Part shown: positions 31,249 through 41,688 of the stretch, piece by piece
Layout of the letters: each line of letters begins with the position of its first letter
How positions within the stretch are numbered: position 1 is the stretch's first letter
DNA from: an uncultured Spirochaetaceae bacterium
Lineage (GTDB): Bacteria; Spirochaetota; Spirochaetia; Sphaerochaetales; Sphaerochaetaceae
Direction: 5' to 3'
DNA: 64,000 bases
Assembly: GCA_944390015.1 (NCBI GenBank)
Contig: CALXOL010000012.1
Coordinates: forward strand, 20,189-84,188
Translations under genes and position numbers: made by a program
The notes under the pieces: model-generated
The model's database searches: none
Seen by the model: only the letters and a program-made list of their open reading frames with translations
What the model was told of the DNA's origin: nothing

Positions 31249-33315
31249 ATACAGAAAAGATTCTATTTTCTCACTGATATTATCCAAAGAACAATCCTGG
31301 GGGTAAAAACAAGGTGGGATGCTGTCGAAGAAAAACCTCCGGTAATTCATCTTTGCAAGGCGCCCGTCAAGAACCAGTACTACTCCTTTATCATCCTCAC
31401 TTCTAATTAGACGACCTACCCCCTGTTTGAACTTTATAACGGCCTCAGGCAGCGTGATTTCAAAAAATGAACTCCTCTCTTCTCTTTCGAGCACCCTCTC
31501 TAGCGCCTTATTCATCGGACTTGTCGGAGAAGAAAACGGTAATTTCACGATAATAAGCAGGCGAAGAGTCTCTCCGGGTGCGTCAATTCCTTCCCAGAAT
31601 GATGAAGTTGCAAAGAGACATGAGTCCTTATCCTCCTTAAACCTGTCAAGAAGTTTCTTCCGGTTTACCCTTCTTCCCTCCTGCTTGAGTATTTTCATCT
31701 CAGGAAGATTCTCCCTTACGCTCTCTGTGACTGCATTAAGCATCTCATTGCTCGTAAAGAGGACTAAGGCTCCACCACCAGAGATCTCTATGGCATCTGT
31801 AATCGCTCTTGAAGCATACTCATAATACATCTCATCATCCCCTTTACGGTACATCATGCCATCCTGAGGTACAAGGAGCATCAGATTCTTATTGAAATCG
31901 AATGGGGAGTCATATCTCTTCGATATCAGAGGCATCCCTTCAAGGCCAAGGCGTTTCTCAAAATGGGAGAAATCCTTGCCGACTGAAAGAGTCGCAGAAG
32001 AGAAAATCATGCTTTTAATCTTACTGTAGAACATCTTTTTCAAAAGAGAACCTACATCCATGGGGCTTATAAGCATCGAATAGCGTCCGCTTTTCTCCCT
32101 TACAAAATAAGGAACTTTCTCCACATAATCATAGGATGAGAAGAAAGTAGATAGGACTTCGGAAAAAAGAAAGAAATAAGAGATGTTCCTCATGGTAAGG
32201 GAAAATACAGCATCCCCATCAACGCCCTCATCGGATATAGAGGAACAGAGAGCCAAAGCTGCATTGTTCATCTTCCGTCCGAGCTCCTCGCTAAGAGTTC
32301 TAAGAGCTGTCATGTCCCCAGAAAGTCTCTGATCCAAAAGAATCTCAGAATCCCTGCTGTATGAGCCAAGATAATACATGAGCATCTGGTCAAAGCTCTC
32401 AGCATCATTCTTAATTCCCTTAAGAGATTTTAAAAACTCTGATGAAGCACCTTTCTTTGTCTCAAAACTTTTAAGATATTCTATCTTGCTGCGCCCACCA
32501 AGATCTTTTTCCTTCTTCATCAGGTTGTCTATTACCTTTCTCAGCATTTCATACGAATAAGATAGGCTTAAAAGACGCTCTGCCTCACTCTCTAGATGAT
32601 GAGCCTCATCGAGTATCGCATAATCAAAGGAAGGAAGCACCGCATCCTCATCATATTCAGCATCGCTCTCAAGGCGATTCTTACCGTCAATGATGAAAAG
32701 GTGGTGGTTTGTTACGACTATCCTCGCCTTCTTCGCCCTTTTTCTGGCCTCGTAGAAAAAACATTTAGTGAAAAAAGGACATTTTGCCCCCTTGCAAGTA
32801 TTTGCATCGGAGGCTACCTCATGGAAAGCAGAGAGTGCAGCCTTATCTTTTAAATCGGAAACGGCACCGCTCTCAGTCTTATAGACCCAGTCCCTGAGTT
32901 TAGAGAAATCAGTACTGTCATCCTCTTTAAGGACAGCCAGTTCCTCCTCCTTCTCTTTAAAGGCATTAAGACAGACGTAGTTTGACCGCCCGAATAAAAT
33001 GGCAGACTCAACCTCTTCACCAAGAGCTTTATTAATAAGGGGAATATCCTTCTCAAAGAGCTGGTTTTCCAGTGTTATCGTACTGGTTGCTATGACAATC
33101 CTCTTCTTCCTGTCTTTAAGGATTTCGAGAAACGATGGAATCAGATAAGCAAAGCTCTTACCGATTCCCGTTCCTGCCTCAAGAACCGCGATCTTATTCT
33201 CACTGAAAGCCTCTTTTACGAGCATCGCCATTTCATACTGGCTTTCACGGAAACTATAGGACGGCAATGCCTTCTCAAGCATTCCACCTGGAGAGAACAC
33301 AGAGTCAAGATCCAT
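31246..33315 (-). CDS. DinG/XPD-like superfamily 2 helicase with Fe-S cluster cysteines
   Basis: A 689-residue helicase. Motif I is EAGTGIGKS, motif II is DEAHHLE, and the C-terminal half has SFWEGIDAPGE and GVGRLIRS (motif VI). Between motifs I and II four cysteines (C...CxxxxCPFFTKC) lie in the position of the iron-sulphur cluster in XPD/DinG. It probably unwinds DNA 5'-3' in repair of stalled forks or R-loops. Start 33315 (MDLDSVF) follows AGGAAAGAG and lies inside the end of the NtrC-type gene, so it is coupled to it. Confidence 0.88.
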   Translation of the reverse strand: MDLDSVFSPGGMLEKALPSYSFRESQYEMAMLVKEAFSENKIAVLEAGTGIGKSFAYLIPSFLEILKDRKKRIVIATSTITLENQLFEKDIPLINKALGEEVESAILFGRSNYVCLNAFKEKEEELAVLKEDDSTDFSKLRDWVYKTESGAVSDLKDKAALSAFHEVASDANTCKGAKCPFFTKCFFYEARKRAKKARIVVTNHHLFIIDGKNRLESDAEYDEDAVLPSFDYAILDEAHHLESEAERLLSLSYSYEMLRKVIDNLMKKEKDLGGRSKIEYLKSFETKKGASSEFLKSLKGIKNDAESFDQMLMYYLGSYSRDSEILLDQRLSGDMTALRTLSEELGRKMNNAALALCSSISDEGVDGDAVFSLTMRNISYFFLFSEVLSTFFSSYDYVEKVPYFVREKSGRYSMLISPMDVGSLLKKMFYSKIKSMIFSSATLSVGKDFSHFEKRLGLEGMPLISKRYDSPFDFNKNLMLLVPQDGMMYRKGDDEMYYEYASRAITDAIEISGGGALVLFTSNEMLNAVTESVRENLPEMKILKQEGRRVNRKKLLDRFKEDKDSCLFATSSFWEGIDAPGETLRLLIIVKLPFSSPTSPMNKALERVLEREERSSFFEITLPEAVIKFKQGVGRLIRSEDDKGVVLVLDGRLAKMNYRRFFFDSIPPCFYPQDCSLDNISEKIESFLY

Positions 33316-34675
33316 CGCTCTTTCCTGCATATTCGTTTAATTTCCTGTGAAGTGTCTTACGCCCTATATCAAGCAGTTCACTCGCCCTGCTCTTATTTCC
33401 ACCACAATAATCTATCATGGAGAGGATGACCTTCTTCTCAGCCTCCTCCATGGTCGTAGGAAGATCTATGCTTATGCTTGCATGGCCGGAATTTGAAGAA
33501 GACGTAATCTGGGCGGGAAGATCCTCCAGTTGAATGATGTTCCCTTTCGCAAGAACGACTGAGCTTTCAATGCTGTTCTTCAGCTCCCTGATATTTCCTG
33601 GCCAGTTATATGATAAAAGAGCGCGACGTGCCTGAGGACTGATGCCCTCAATCTTCCGTCCATCCTCCTTATTGAACTGCTGAAGGAAATTAAGGCTGAG
33701 AAGCTCAATATCCTCTTTCCTCTCCCTTAATGGAGGAACTTCTATATGCACGACATTAAGGCGATAGAAAAGGTCTTCCCTGAAATTACCTTTTTTTACC
33801 TCATCCATCAGATTGCGGTTGGTGGCTGCGATGACACGCACATCGACTTTTATGGTCTTCTCCCCACCGACACGCTCAAATTCCCTCTCCTGAAGAACCC
33901 TGAGAATCTTAACCTGCGTGGACTGGTTTATCTCCCCTATTTCATCAAGAAAGATCGTTCCCCCGTCTGCAAGCTCGAAACGTCCTTTCTTCTGGGAATT
34001 AGCTCCAGTGAAGGCTCCCTTCTCATGCCCGAAGAGCTCGGACTCCAGAAGACTTTCAGATAAAGAGGCACAGTGAACTTTTATGAAAGGCTTGTCCCTT
34101 CTATCAGAGAGGGATACTATGGCATCGGCTACAAGCTCCTTTCCCGTTCCGCTCTCACCGGTTACAAGCACACTCGCCTTCGTAGGTGCGACCTGACTGA
34201 TTATCTGCATCATCTGTTCCAGCTTGCCGCTCTTTCCTATAATCTTTGAGTACTTCTGCTGGCTCTTGAGCTTATTGATCTCATCTGTAAGCCTTCTGTT
34301 CTGCTCCTGAAGCTGGCTGTTCTTTATGCTTTTCTTAACGACGAGAAGAAGCTTATCCAGATCGACCGGCTTCGTGAAGAAATCTATCGCACCATCCCTC
34401 ATTGTCTCCACCGCAGTCTCTATCGTGCCATGGCCGGTCAATACGATTACAGGAAGTGTAGGATAAGATGAACTGATTTTCCTGATAAGCTCATAACCAT
34501 CCATCTCAGGCATCCTTAAATCTGTTATCACAAGATCAACGGGATTAGTATTTATCTCATGCCATGCCTCAAGTCCGTTTGCGGCAGTAAGAACACTATA
34601 TCCCTCATCTTCAAATGCGTATTTCAGTCCGCTAACGATGTTAGCCTCATCATCCGTAATAAGAATCGTCGCCAC
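33305..34675 (-). CDS. Sigma54-dependent response regulator, NtrC family
   Basis: A 456-residue protein with receiver domain (phosphorylated Asp52 in [10 protein letters not shown]), central AAA+ activator domain with GESGTGKE (Walker A), the sigma54 contact loop GAFTGA (in [11 protein letters not shown]) and [11 protein letters not shown] (Walker B), and a C-terminal Fis-type HTH ([22 protein letters not shown]). It would activate sigma54 promoters such as the one at 30270. It directly follows the kinase gene and precedes the DinG-like gene with a 11-bp overlap. Confidence 0.95.
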   Translation of the reverse strand: MATILITDDEANIVSGLKYAFEDEGYSVLTAANGLEAWHEINTNPVDLVITDLRMPEMDGYELIRKISSSYPTLPVIVLTGHGTIETAVETMRDGAIDFFTKPVDLDKLLLVVKKSIKNSQLQEQNRRLTDEINKLKSQQKYSKIIGKSGKLEQMMQIISQVAPTKASVLVTGESGTGKELVADAIVSLSDRRDKPFIKVHCASLSESLLESELFGHEKGAFTGANSQKKGRFELADGGTIFLDEIGEINQSTQVKILRVLQEREFERVGGEKTIKVDVRVIAATNRNLMDEVKKGNFREDLFYRLNVVHIEVPPLRERKEDIELLSLNFLQQFNKEDGRKIEGISPQARRALLSYNWPGNIRELKNSIESSVVLAKGNIIQLEDLPAQITSSSNSGHASISIDLPTTMEEAEKKVILSMIDYCGGNKSRASELLDIGRKTLHRKLNEYAGKSDGS

Positions 34676-35827
34676 TTACTCTTCCTTTTCTTTTAAAACT
34701 TTTCTCTGACTCTTTGGAATCGGGAACTTGAAAGTAAAACAGGTTCCCTTGCCAAGCTGGCTGTCCAAAGCTATCTCTCCTGAATGCGCGTTTATTATCT
34801 TAAGAACGGCTGTAAGTCCAAGCCCGGTTCCACTCTCGGCCTTCGTGGTATAGTAAGGCTCGAATATCCTGCTCTTAGTCTCCTCGCTCATTCCACTGCC
34901 ATTATCTATTATAGCCAGCTTAACGTAATCTCCGTCACACTTATCCTCGATTATGAGTTCTCCCCCATCCTTCATCGCATAGAAGCTGTTGTTTATGATG
35001 TTCAAAAAAGCACGACGAAGCAGCTTTCTGTCCAACATGAGGGATGGAATGAACTTATCCAAGGAGAGTGTGATTTTTATGTTCTTCGTAGCTGCCTCAA
35101 CAGCGACAAAATCACTGAGTTCCATGATGATATCATTAAGACTGTCCAGCTTCAGATCAACCTGCATTGGCTTTACTGCGAAAAGAAAATCGATTGCAAT
35201 CTCATTAAGGCGCTCCGTCTCCTGCTCGATTATATCTATGAACTCATTCGCCTTATCCAGACCTTTGCCGCTCTGAATCGCCTTTCTTAAAAGGGATGTG
35301 TAGATCTGCATCGCAGCAAGTGGATTCTTAATTTCATGAGCAACACCGGCCGCCATCGTAGTCATGCTTGCCAAAGCCTCGGTATTGCGAAGCTTCATCT
35401 CCTTTTTAAGGTTTTCCGTGATATCATTGAACCGGATATCGAGATACTCCCTATCTTTAAGCATGAAAGGCATGAAAGAGATTCTGATCGTCTTTATCTC
35501 CCCCTCTCCAAAAGAGAAATCACGCTCGTTCATGTTCTCATTGCCATCAAGGACGGCAAGAAAATATTTTTTTAAATCCGGATCTTTGATTGAATCAGTA
35601 AAGTTCTTACCGCTGATGCTTACAGGAATAAGCTTCATCAAAGACCTGGTCATGAGAATCACATCACCCTGACTCCTATCAAGAACGATATGCCCCTCAT
35701 TCTCCCTGTCAAGCACCTCTTTCAATAAATCAAACTCATCCAAGGCAGAGGCACAAAGCTCCCTTAAATGCTCCTGGCTTATCTCTATATCAGATCCGAT
35801 AACCCTTCTAAGCAGTTTAATCGACAC
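34676..35827 (-). CDS. NtrB-like PAS sensor histidine kinase
   Basis: A 383-residue cytoplasmic kinase without membrane segments. PAS-like sensor part (residues 45-140, VLDRSQGDVILMTRSL...), HisKA box GVAHEIKNPLAAMQIYTSLL with the phosphorylated His, and HATPase_c with NNSFYAMKDGG, DNGSGMSEE and GTGLGLTAV. It is 1 bp from the NtrC-type regulator and should be its partner. The lack of a transmembrane sensor fits an internal signal such as nitrogen or redox state; this is inferred. Confidence 0.93.
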   Translation of the reverse strand: MSIKLLRRVIGSDIEISQEHLRELCASALDEFDLLKEVLDRENEGHIVLDRSQGDVILMTRSLMKLIPVSISGKNFTDSIKDPDLKKYFLAVLDGNENMNERDFSFGEGEIKTIRISFMPFMLKDREYLDIRFNDITENLKKEMKLRNTEALASMTTMAAGVAHEIKNPLAAMQIYTSLLRKAIQSGKGLDKANEFIDIIEQETERLNEIAIDFLFAVKPMQVDLKLDSLNDIIMELSDFVAVEAATKNIKITLSLDKFIPSLMLDRKLLRRAFLNIINNSFYAMKDGGELIIEDKCDGDYVKLAIIDNGSGMSEETKSRIFEPYYTTKAESGTGLGLTAVLKIINAHSGEIALDSQLGKGTCFTFKFPIPKSQRKVLKEKEE

Positions 35828-36929
35828 TCATAGCCTCCCTGAGCGCGAGATCGAACGCACTCTTTATATTCTGATTATACACCGCATTAGATAGCGACGC
35901 ATCATCAATGGCCTTCAGAATTGAAAACGCCCTCTTGGCCTTTAGAGAGCCCGTAAGGAAATCACGTCTCAAAGCCTTGAGCACGAGAGAGATGAAATAT
36001 GAGGTCCTCTTATCAAGTGATGAGTAAATCTCATCAAGCTCATCCACGCTGGGCATCCGGCCATTTACTATGGCACTCTCATACCTGTTTGCAGCGCTTA
36101 TTATGCTCTCCCTTATCTCCTTTTCAGTGCTCTGCTCAAAAAGGAAATCACCATAGCTCTCATACTCCTTTTCACAAAGGAATTCATGTTTAAGATAATC
36201 ATTTAAAAGATCTCCGTTAAGAGGAGAGAAGCTATATTTTCTGACTCTGGATAATATCGTATTAAGGATTCTAAGGCTGTTCGATGATATTAGGACGAAG
36301 TATGAATCAGCAAACGGCTCCTCAAGAGTTTTAAGAAGTGCGTTACGTGCCGAGTCGGTCGAATCCTCGATATTCTCAATAATGACCATGCACTTTCCAC
36401 TCTTAGTTGCAAGATAGTTCTGGACACACCTTACATCATCAACTGAGATAGAGCCCCTCTTCTTCCCCTTGTATATGATATCAGGGCGTTTTGCGAGAGT
36501 GTAAATATCATTTATAAGTTTCTCAATCTTATCCCTATCTTCTTCCGCATTAAGAGAAGAGAGGACATATAGCATCTCGGAGATGTCGGCAGCCTGCGAA
36601 AAAAGCTTATCCTTTGACCCTTCTGCTCCCAGAGAGAGAAGAGATGGATGATACTGCAGAAGAAGCAGTTTTATCCGTGAAGAAAAGAAACCTATGAAAC
36701 GAGAGGAGTATTTCTCCTTCACAAGATTATAAGCTGCCTCAATCTCCAGAGAAAGATTTCGAGATGGAAAGAAAACAATATCCTCCAATCCGATGTGCTT
36801 AGCAAGATCCATCGCCATGCTGAGCCTTCCTGAGTACGCAGGACCTGAAAAAAGAAGAGAAGGTGCGAGTGAGCCGGAATCATATGATTCAATTATCTCG
36901 TCACATATCTTCTCCCTGTAGAGTTTCAA
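35817..36929 (-). CDS. holB: DNA polymerase III delta'-like clamp-loader ATPase
   Basis: A 370-residue protein. Motifs of HolB include SVDDVRCVQNYLATK, NIEDSTDSARNALLKTLEEPF (the SRC region has SAR) and a Walker A relic LLFSGPAYSGRLSMA, where the lysine is replaced by arginine (GxxxxGR), consistent with a delta' subunit that does not hydrolyse ATP. It would load the sliding clamp with DnaX and HolA. It overlaps the kinase gene by 11 bp and follows the cvpA gene directly. Confidence 0.8.
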   Translation of the reverse strand: MKLYREKICDEIIESYDSGSLAPSLLFSGPAYSGRLSMAMDLAKHIGLEDIVFFPSRNLSLEIEAAYNLVKEKYSSRFIGFFSSRIKLLLLQYHPSLLSLGAEGSKDKLFSQAADISEMLYVLSSLNAEEDRDKIEKLINDIYTLAKRPDIIYKGKKRGSISVDDVRCVQNYLATKSGKCMVIIENIEDSTDSARNALLKTLEEPFADSYFVLISSNSLRILNTILSRVRKYSFSPLNGDLLNDYLKHEFLCEKEYESYGDFLFEQSTEKEIRESIISAANRYESAIVNGRMPSVDELDEIYSSLDKRTSYFISLVLKALRRDFLTGSLKAKRAFSILKAIDDASLSNAVYNQNIKSAFDLALREAMSVD

Positions 36930-37421
36930 TTACAATGCCTCCTTAACAAAGCTGACAGTACCAGATATGAAAGGCCTTATTACGCTCTCAATAAGCCATG
37001 AGGAATCAAAGAAGCTCTTTACTCCATCAAGAGCGGCAGTACTGTCCACTATTGTAACGATGATGCCAAGTACCAAGAGTGTGAAGGCAAGAGAGAAAAG
37101 TCCTCCCATAACCTTATCAATTGCACTGAGTCCTATCTCATCGAGGAAAGATGCGAATATGGAAGCTAAAAGCCTGACAATCAGGTATACTCCCGCCATC
37201 AATGCTATTACCGATATATATGTACTCCATAAAGGAGAGAGCACGCTGTTTTCCATAATGAGCTGACTTAGCGTTATTGAGAAGAACTTAACTGCGATGA
37301 TACCCAGTACCAGACCGGGTAGCCAGCTGATGCTCTTAATCAAGCCTCTTAATATCCCTCCGATGCATGAGACTAATAATATTACTGCCAGAACAGCATC
37401 CAAAATCCAAGATGATTGCAT
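36930..37421 (-). CDS. cvpA: CvpA-family membrane protein
   Basis: A 163-residue protein with four membrane segments starting WILDAVLAVILLVSCIGGILRGLI, typical of CvpA/colicin V production homologues, with VDKVMGGLFSLAFTLLVLGI in the middle. CvpA helps envelope integrity in other bacteria, but its mechanism is not settled. It heads the gene run towards holB and is divergent from secA over 85 bp. Confidence 0.78.
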   Translation of the reverse strand: MQSSWILDAVLAVILLVSCIGGILRGLIKSISWLPGLVLGIIAVKFFSITLSQLIMENSVLSPLWSTYISVIALMAGVYLIVRLLASIFASFLDEIGLSAIDKVMGGLFSLAFTLLVLGIIVTIVDSTAALDGVKSFFDSSWLIESVIRPFISGTVSFVKEAL

Positions 37422-37506
37422 AGCGAAAAACTCCTATTAATCAATAATAAACGAAAAATACCCTTTCTTCCTACCATTTCCCGTTTAATTTTAGTATATT
37501 AAGCCT

Positions 37507-40227
37507 ATGGCTAATTTCTTAACAGCCCTCTTCGGAGGAACAAAACACGACAGGGACATGAAACATCTTGCACCTGTCATCAAAAAGATAAACGACGAGG
37601 AAGCTTGGGCAAAAAGCCTGAGTGAGGATGATTTTAAGAAACAGACAGAGATCTGGAAGAAAGAAGTAAAGGAAGGCAGAAGCCTTGATGAGATACTTCC
37701 AAAGGCATATGCACTTGCGCGGGAAGCAGCGCTTAGAACCATCGGAGAGAGACACTATGATGTTCAGATGATGGGTGCCGTAACACTGCACGAAGGAAAG
37801 ATAATGGAACTCAAGACTGGAGAGGGAAAAACCCTATCCTGTGTTCCTGCAGCATATCTTAACTCCCTTGAGGGGGAAGGTGTACATATCATAACCGTAA
37901 ATGATTACCTTGCCAGGCGTGATGCCGAATGGATGGCACCAATCTATGAGTACCTTGGCTTAAGAGTCGGAGTAATCACCAGCGATATGGATACTGCGAC
38001 AAAGAGGATGAACTACTCTGCCGATGTCACATACGGAACCAATAATGAGTTCGGATTCGATTATCTGAGAGACAACATGAAGGTAAGTTATGCAGACAAG
38101 ATCCAGGCAAAGCATCATTATGCGATTGTCGATGAGATAGACAGCATCCTTATTGATGAGGCCCGTACCCCTTTAATCATATCGGGACAGGGAGAGGATG
38201 ATACGCCTAAGGTAAGAGCAGCGAACTCAATTGTCCCACTCTTAAAAGAGTGTGAGAAAGATCCAGAGACAGGTACGTATTATGAGCTGACGGAGATGGA
38301 AAAGCTCGACAGGGAGCTTGCCCTGAACTTCGATGAGCGTGGTGACTACAAAATTGACGAGAAGGAGAAGAAGGTAACATTCACAAAGCAGGGTATGAGC
38401 CACATGGAGGAACTTCTCAAGAAAACCGGTGCTCTACTTGCAAGCAAGGATGATGACGGCAATACCATTTACAGCCTTTATGACGGAGAGAACTTTGAAA
38501 TGGTTCACTATGTCACACAGGCAGTAAGGGCACATCGACTTTTTGAAAAAGATGTTGATTACCTTGTAAAAGACGGACAGGTCCAGATAGTTGATGAATT
38601 CACAGGTCGTGTTCTACAAGGGAGAAGATACTCGGATGGGCTTCATCAGGCGATTGAGGCAAAAGAGAACGTAAAGGTACTCGGACAGAGCAAGACTTTT
38701 GCAACGATAACATTCCAGAACTTCTTCAGAATGTACGATAAACTCTCAGGAATGACTGGAACTGCGGATACCGAAGCAGGAGAGTTCAAAGAGATCTACG
38801 GCCTTGATGTCGTAGTTATTCCGACTAACAGGCCTGTAATCAGAAAGGATCTGAAAGATCTGATCTACTATGATGAGAAATCAAAATTCAATGCGATTGT
38901 AAACGATGTAAAAAAAATACATGAGACCGGGCAACCTATTCTTATCGGCACGGTGAGCATCGAGAAATCAGAGCTGCTCTCCTCCCTTCTAAGGAGAGCT
39001 GGAATAAGACATGAGGTTCTCAATGCTAAAAACCATGCAAGGGAGGCTTACATCATCGGAGAGGCAGGTATGAAGGGTGCCGTTACCATCGCCACTAACA
39101 TGGCAGGTCGTGGAACTGATATCAAGCTTGGAGGCTCCCCCGAGCACCTTGCAAGGAAAAAATGTGGAACCGAGGCATCCCTTGAGGAGTACAAGAAAGC
39201 ACTCAGTGAGATTATGGGAGACTACAAGAAAGCCTATGAGGAGGTCAAAGCTCTCGGAGGTCTTTACATAATCGGTTCAGAGAGGCATGAATCGAGGCGA
39301 ATCGATAACCAGCTGAGGGGAAGAAGCGGACGACAGGGAGATCCCGGAACATCCAGGTTCTACGTCTCTCTTGAGGATCCACTGATGAGGCTCTTTGCAA
39401 AAGAAGGACTTAGGGAGATGATTGGCAGGCTCGGACTGAATGATGGAAGTGCTATTGAGCATAAGATGCTTGATAACGCCATTGAGAAAGCCCAGGAAAG
39501 AGTTGAGGCCAGGAACTTCGAGATAAGAAAGCACCTGCTTGAATATGATGATGTACTTAATGAACAGAGGAACTACATCTATTCTGAGCGTGATAAGATT
39601 CTTCAGGATGATGATCTCACAGAGAGAATACTTGCCAATGTTAAAAACATCATAGACTTCTACCAGACGGAGAATAAGAAGGATGAAGCAAAAGCTCTTA
39701 GTGAGATAAAGGACTTCTTCCATATCACCGATGAGAACTTTAGCCTTGATAACGCCTATTCTTTCATAGAGAAGAACATCAGGGACAAAGAGGCAAAAGT
39801 AACAAAACCGGAGTTCAACAAGTTTATCAGGTTCGTCTACCTTAGGAATATCGACAAACGGTGGATAGACCATCTAGATGCGCTTGAAGAACTCAAGGAC
39901 TCTGCACGCTTGATGAGCTATGCGCAGAAAAATCCACTTGTCGAGTATAAGAATACCGCCAGCGACGCTTTTGATGACATGATCGGTGACATCAGTGACC
40001 AGGTTGTTAAAACCGTAGTATCGGTACGTGTGCTTACAGAAAGAGAACAGAAGGAAAGAATCCTTAATGCTCGACACGCACAAGCACAAAACCAGAGTGC
40101 GGTATCAAGTCGTAGTGAAAGTGAGAACCAGCAAGTACGCAGAACAAGCCCTAAGATCGGAAGAAATGATCCATGCCCATGCGGAAGCGGTAAGAAGTAC
40201 AAGAACTGCTGCGGTAGAAACTGGTAA
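37507..40227 (+). CDS. secA: Protein translocase ATPase SecA
   Basis: A 906-residue motor that pushes unfolded proteins through SecYEG. Walker A-region [39 protein letters not shown], the second NTPase domain with RGTDIKLGG and [10 protein letters not shown], and a C-terminal SEC-C zinc finger [14 protein letters not shown] that binds SecB or ribosomes. The start [11 protein letters not shown] matches SecA N-termini. There is no Shine-Dalgarno; TATATT ends only 6 bases before the ATG, so the mRNA may be leaderless. Divergent from cvpA. Confidence 0.98.
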   Translation: MANFLTALFGGTKHDRDMKHLAPVIKKINDEEAWAKSLSEDDFKKQTEIWKKEVKEGRSLDEILPKAYALAREAALRTIGERHYDVQMMGAVTLHEGKIMELKTGEGKTLSCVPAAYLNSLEGEGVHIITVNDYLARRDAEWMAPIYEYLGLRVGVITSDMDTATKRMNYSADVTYGTNNEFGFDYLRDNMKVSYADKIQAKHHYAIVDEIDSILIDEARTPLIISGQGEDDTPKVRAANSIVPLLKECEKDPETGTYYELTEMEKLDRELALNFDERGDYKIDEKEKKVTFTKQGMSHMEELLKKTGALLASKDDDGNTIYSLYDGENFEMVHYVTQAVRAHRLFEKDVDYLVKDGQVQIVDEFTGRVLQGRRYSDGLHQAIEAKENVKVLGQSKTFATITFQNFFRMYDKLSGMTGTADTEAGEFKEIYGLDVVVIPTNRPVIRKDLKDLIYYDEKSKFNAIVNDVKKIHETGQPILIGTVSIEKSELLSSLLRRAGIRHEVLNAKNHAREAYIIGEAGMKGAVTIATNMAGRGTDIKLGGSPEHLARKKCGTEASLEEYKKALSEIMGDYKKAYEEVKALGGLYIIGSERHESRRIDNQLRGRSGRQGDPGTSRFYVSLEDPLMRLFAKEGLREMIGRLGLNDGSAIEHKMLDNAIEKAQERVEARNFEIRKHLLEYDDVLNEQRNYIYSERDKILQDDDLTERILANVKNIIDFYQTENKKDEAKALSEIKDFFHITDENFSLDNAYSFIEKNIRDKEAKVTKPEFNKFIRFVYLRNIDKRWIDHLDALEELKDSARLMSYAQKNPLVEYKNTASDAFDDMIGDISDQVVKTVVSVRVLTEREQKERILNARHAQAQNQSAVSSRSESENQQVRRTSPKIGRNDPCPCGSGKKYKNCCGRNW

Positions 40228-40241
40228 CATATTCTTAACTT

Positions 40242-40270
40242 GCCCACGTTTTTGCTTACGTGGGCTTTTT
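40242..40270 (+). terminator. secA terminator
   Basis: GCCCACG/CGTGGGC (40242-40248, 40259-40265) followed by TTTTT, 14 bases after the secA stop. Confidence 0.9.
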
Positions 40271-40698
40271 CATGAGAAAATATTTTCCCACATAGCAAAA
40301 ATCATCTCACTTGCAGTCATTCCACAGGCATTCTGAGTCGCCTTCAAAGTGGACTGTAAGCGTATCTCGGCCTTTTCCTGCACAGAAGAAATTTTCGACA
40401 GAGATATAAGCCCCTGCCCCATTTTTGAAATCATTGAAAGAACAGTTCCTGCGGCATTTGTAACAATAGAAAAACCAGCGGAAAGCGAAACAATTCTTGA
40501 AGTAGCCGCTTCTGCAGGTTTTGCTAAATTTGCAAGTTTAGAACTAACACTTTGAGTATTTTTTGATAACTGTTCAAATCTTGAGTTACTTGATTGTATG
40601 GTTTTTGTTAACTGATCCAGTTTCTGGTTTACACTTTGAATTCCATTTAGTGCGGAATTTACATCAGCTTCAAGTTTTACTGTAATTTTTCCAGACAT
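40270..40698 (-). pseudogene. Truncated tail tape-measure gene (copy A)
   Basis: A 142-residue N-terminal fragment of a tape-measure protein: MSGKITVKLEADVNSALNGIQSVNQKLDQ, a heptad-rich helical start, and KATQNACGMTASEM, a motif near the start of many tape-measure proteins. Full-length proteins exceed 700 residues; here the frame ends just where it meets the secA terminator. It is a relic cut by deletion or insertion next to secA. Confidence 0.75.
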
Positions 40699-40728
40699 TT
40701 CCTATCCTGCAAATAGGAAATGAATTGC

Positions 40729-40848
40729 TTACAATACAAGACAAAGATAAACAAAAATTACAGGAATTACAACGCACGCAATCATAAAAATAATTGCAAT
40801 TTTTGCACCTAAATTCAAATAATAAATGTTATCTTTTTTCTTCTCCAT
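40729..40848 (-). CDS. Small single-span membrane protein of the tail relic (copy A)
   Basis: A 39-residue frame, MEKKKDNIYYLNLGAKIA, followed by one long hydrophobic segment. A 27-residue homologue with the same hydrophobic pattern (MVLIAAIILLLAFLSP) is at 41689..41772 in the second copy, so the frame is conserved between copies. No clear ribosome site. It sits between the chaperone and tape-measure genes; role unknown. Confidence 0.45.
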   Translation of the reverse strand: MEKKKDNIYYLNLGAKIAIIFMIACVVIPVIFVYLCLVL

Positions 40849-40879
40849 ACTTGTATTTTAAAGTCAATCCATCTTCCTG

Positions 40880-41166
40880 TCAAATCATCCTCGGATGATA
40901 GAACCCATCCAAAGGATCCAGAAGCTCTACCACCTCAACAAGCTTATTTGGGTTCATGCCCCATGGACCGTAGGGCATGCCTATCCTCTTCCATCTGAGA
41001 TAGAACTGGACTGCGGAAAGCACTTCTATGTCTTCCAATATTCCAGGTATCTCATATGCCCTCACCCATTCATCGGTCTTGAGTCTTACCTCCCTGTCCC
41101 TTCCTCCGCTGGGTGAGTATGATGCCGTGTACCCCTCAGAGAGAAGGGAATACACGGCCTTGATCA
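40880..41166 (-). CDS. Tail assembly chaperone, T part in the -1 frame (copy A)
   Basis: About 95 residues continuing the protein of 41164..41469 in the -1 frame: after the slip the first codons are CTG ATC AAG, then VYSLLSEGYTASYS... to PRMI. It lies downstream of the G-like gene and before the tape measure, like gpT of lambda, which is made only as the gpG-T fusion and recruits tape-measure protein. A GTG at 41155 could serve as an independent start, but no ribosome site precedes it. Confidence 0.65.
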
Positions 41167-41173
41167 GTTTTTT
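41124..41173 (-). promoter_or_regulatory. Programmed -1 ribosomal frameshift signal
   Basis: On the minus strand the heptamer A AAA AAC is in frame just before the TGA of the G-like gene (41167-41173). After an 8-base spacer comes a perfect 8-bp stem, GCCGTGTA (41151-41158) with TACACGGC (41124-41131), with a CCC/GGG-supported loop. Heptamer, spacing and hairpin all match the standard signal, and the -1 frame continues without a stop for the whole T part. Confidence 0.85.
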
Positions 41174-41469
41174 TCACTTTCCATCAGGAATGCGGCATTG
41201 ACGATTTCCATCGCAACCTTGGAAACCAAGTTGAATGGTCCAGGACTGTTGAGAACCGTATCAGCAGACACCCCGCTCTCCCAGCCTGTCACCTCAGCTG
41301 ATTCAACCTTGGTTACAAATGTCTTGAATAGCCTGGTGTTCGTGAGTTCCTTGACTCCTCTTATCTTCGTCTGCGCCTCCTCTGCGGTAGGTACATTGAA
41401 AGCCACATCAACATTCACATCAAGAAACGGTATTGAAACTGTCTTAGTTCTCTCAAGACTTATCATCAT
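41164..41469 (-). CDS. Tail assembly chaperone G-like protein (copy A)
   Basis: A 101-residue protein nearly identical to the one at the start of the window: the shared part includes VPTAEEAQTKIRGVKELT and ESGVSADTVLNSPG. The intact reading frame and kept frameshift site suggest recent acquisition or continued selection even though the tape-measure gene beside it is broken. Starts with two ATG codons as in the prophage copy. This cassette is related to the prophage tail genes but not a recent exact copy. Confidence 0.75.
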   Translation of the reverse strand: MMISLERTKTVSIPFLDVNVDVAFNVPTAEEAQTKIRGVKELTNTRLFKTFVTKVESAEVTGWESGVSADTVLNSPGPFNLVSKVAMEIVNAAFLMESEKN

Positions 41470-41492
41470 ACAGCATCCTATGCGCTGAGAAC
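41470..41492 (-). pseudogene. 3' scrap of a tail tube gene
   Basis: The bases just upstream of the G-like start match the last codons of the prophage tail tube gene (266..661) over about 29 bp including the start region. Nothing else of the gene remains. It shows that copy A was cut within the tail tube gene. Confidence 0.6.
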
Positions 41493-41562
41493 TTTGCTTC
41501 TAAAGAATCAACTCAAACGGAAAGGTTACCGCATTGATATTTAACCAATTGGAGGCAGAAGA

Positions 41563-41661
41563 CTATTTTTCAATATGATAATGTCTATAATCAACTAATT
41601 TAGTTACATTAACAGCCTGACTAACATCTGAAGATATTTTTAAAGTTATATTGCTTGCCAC
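41563..41661 (-). pseudogene. Tape-measure N-terminal scrap (copy B)
   Basis: A 32-residue frame beginning GTG, VASNITLKISSDVSQAV, which resembles the start of the copy A tape-measure protein (SGKITVKLEADVNSAL). It ends at a TAG after HIEK. Weak but consistent with its order relative to the next two scraps. Confidence 0.45.
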
Positions 41662-41688
41662 ATCAAGCTCCGATGAGGAAGACAGAAA

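Noticed and set aside
40880..41155. Independent gene for the T part with GTG start
   Set aside because: The frame continues back to the slippery site and there is no ribosome site at the GTG; frameshift expression explains it better.
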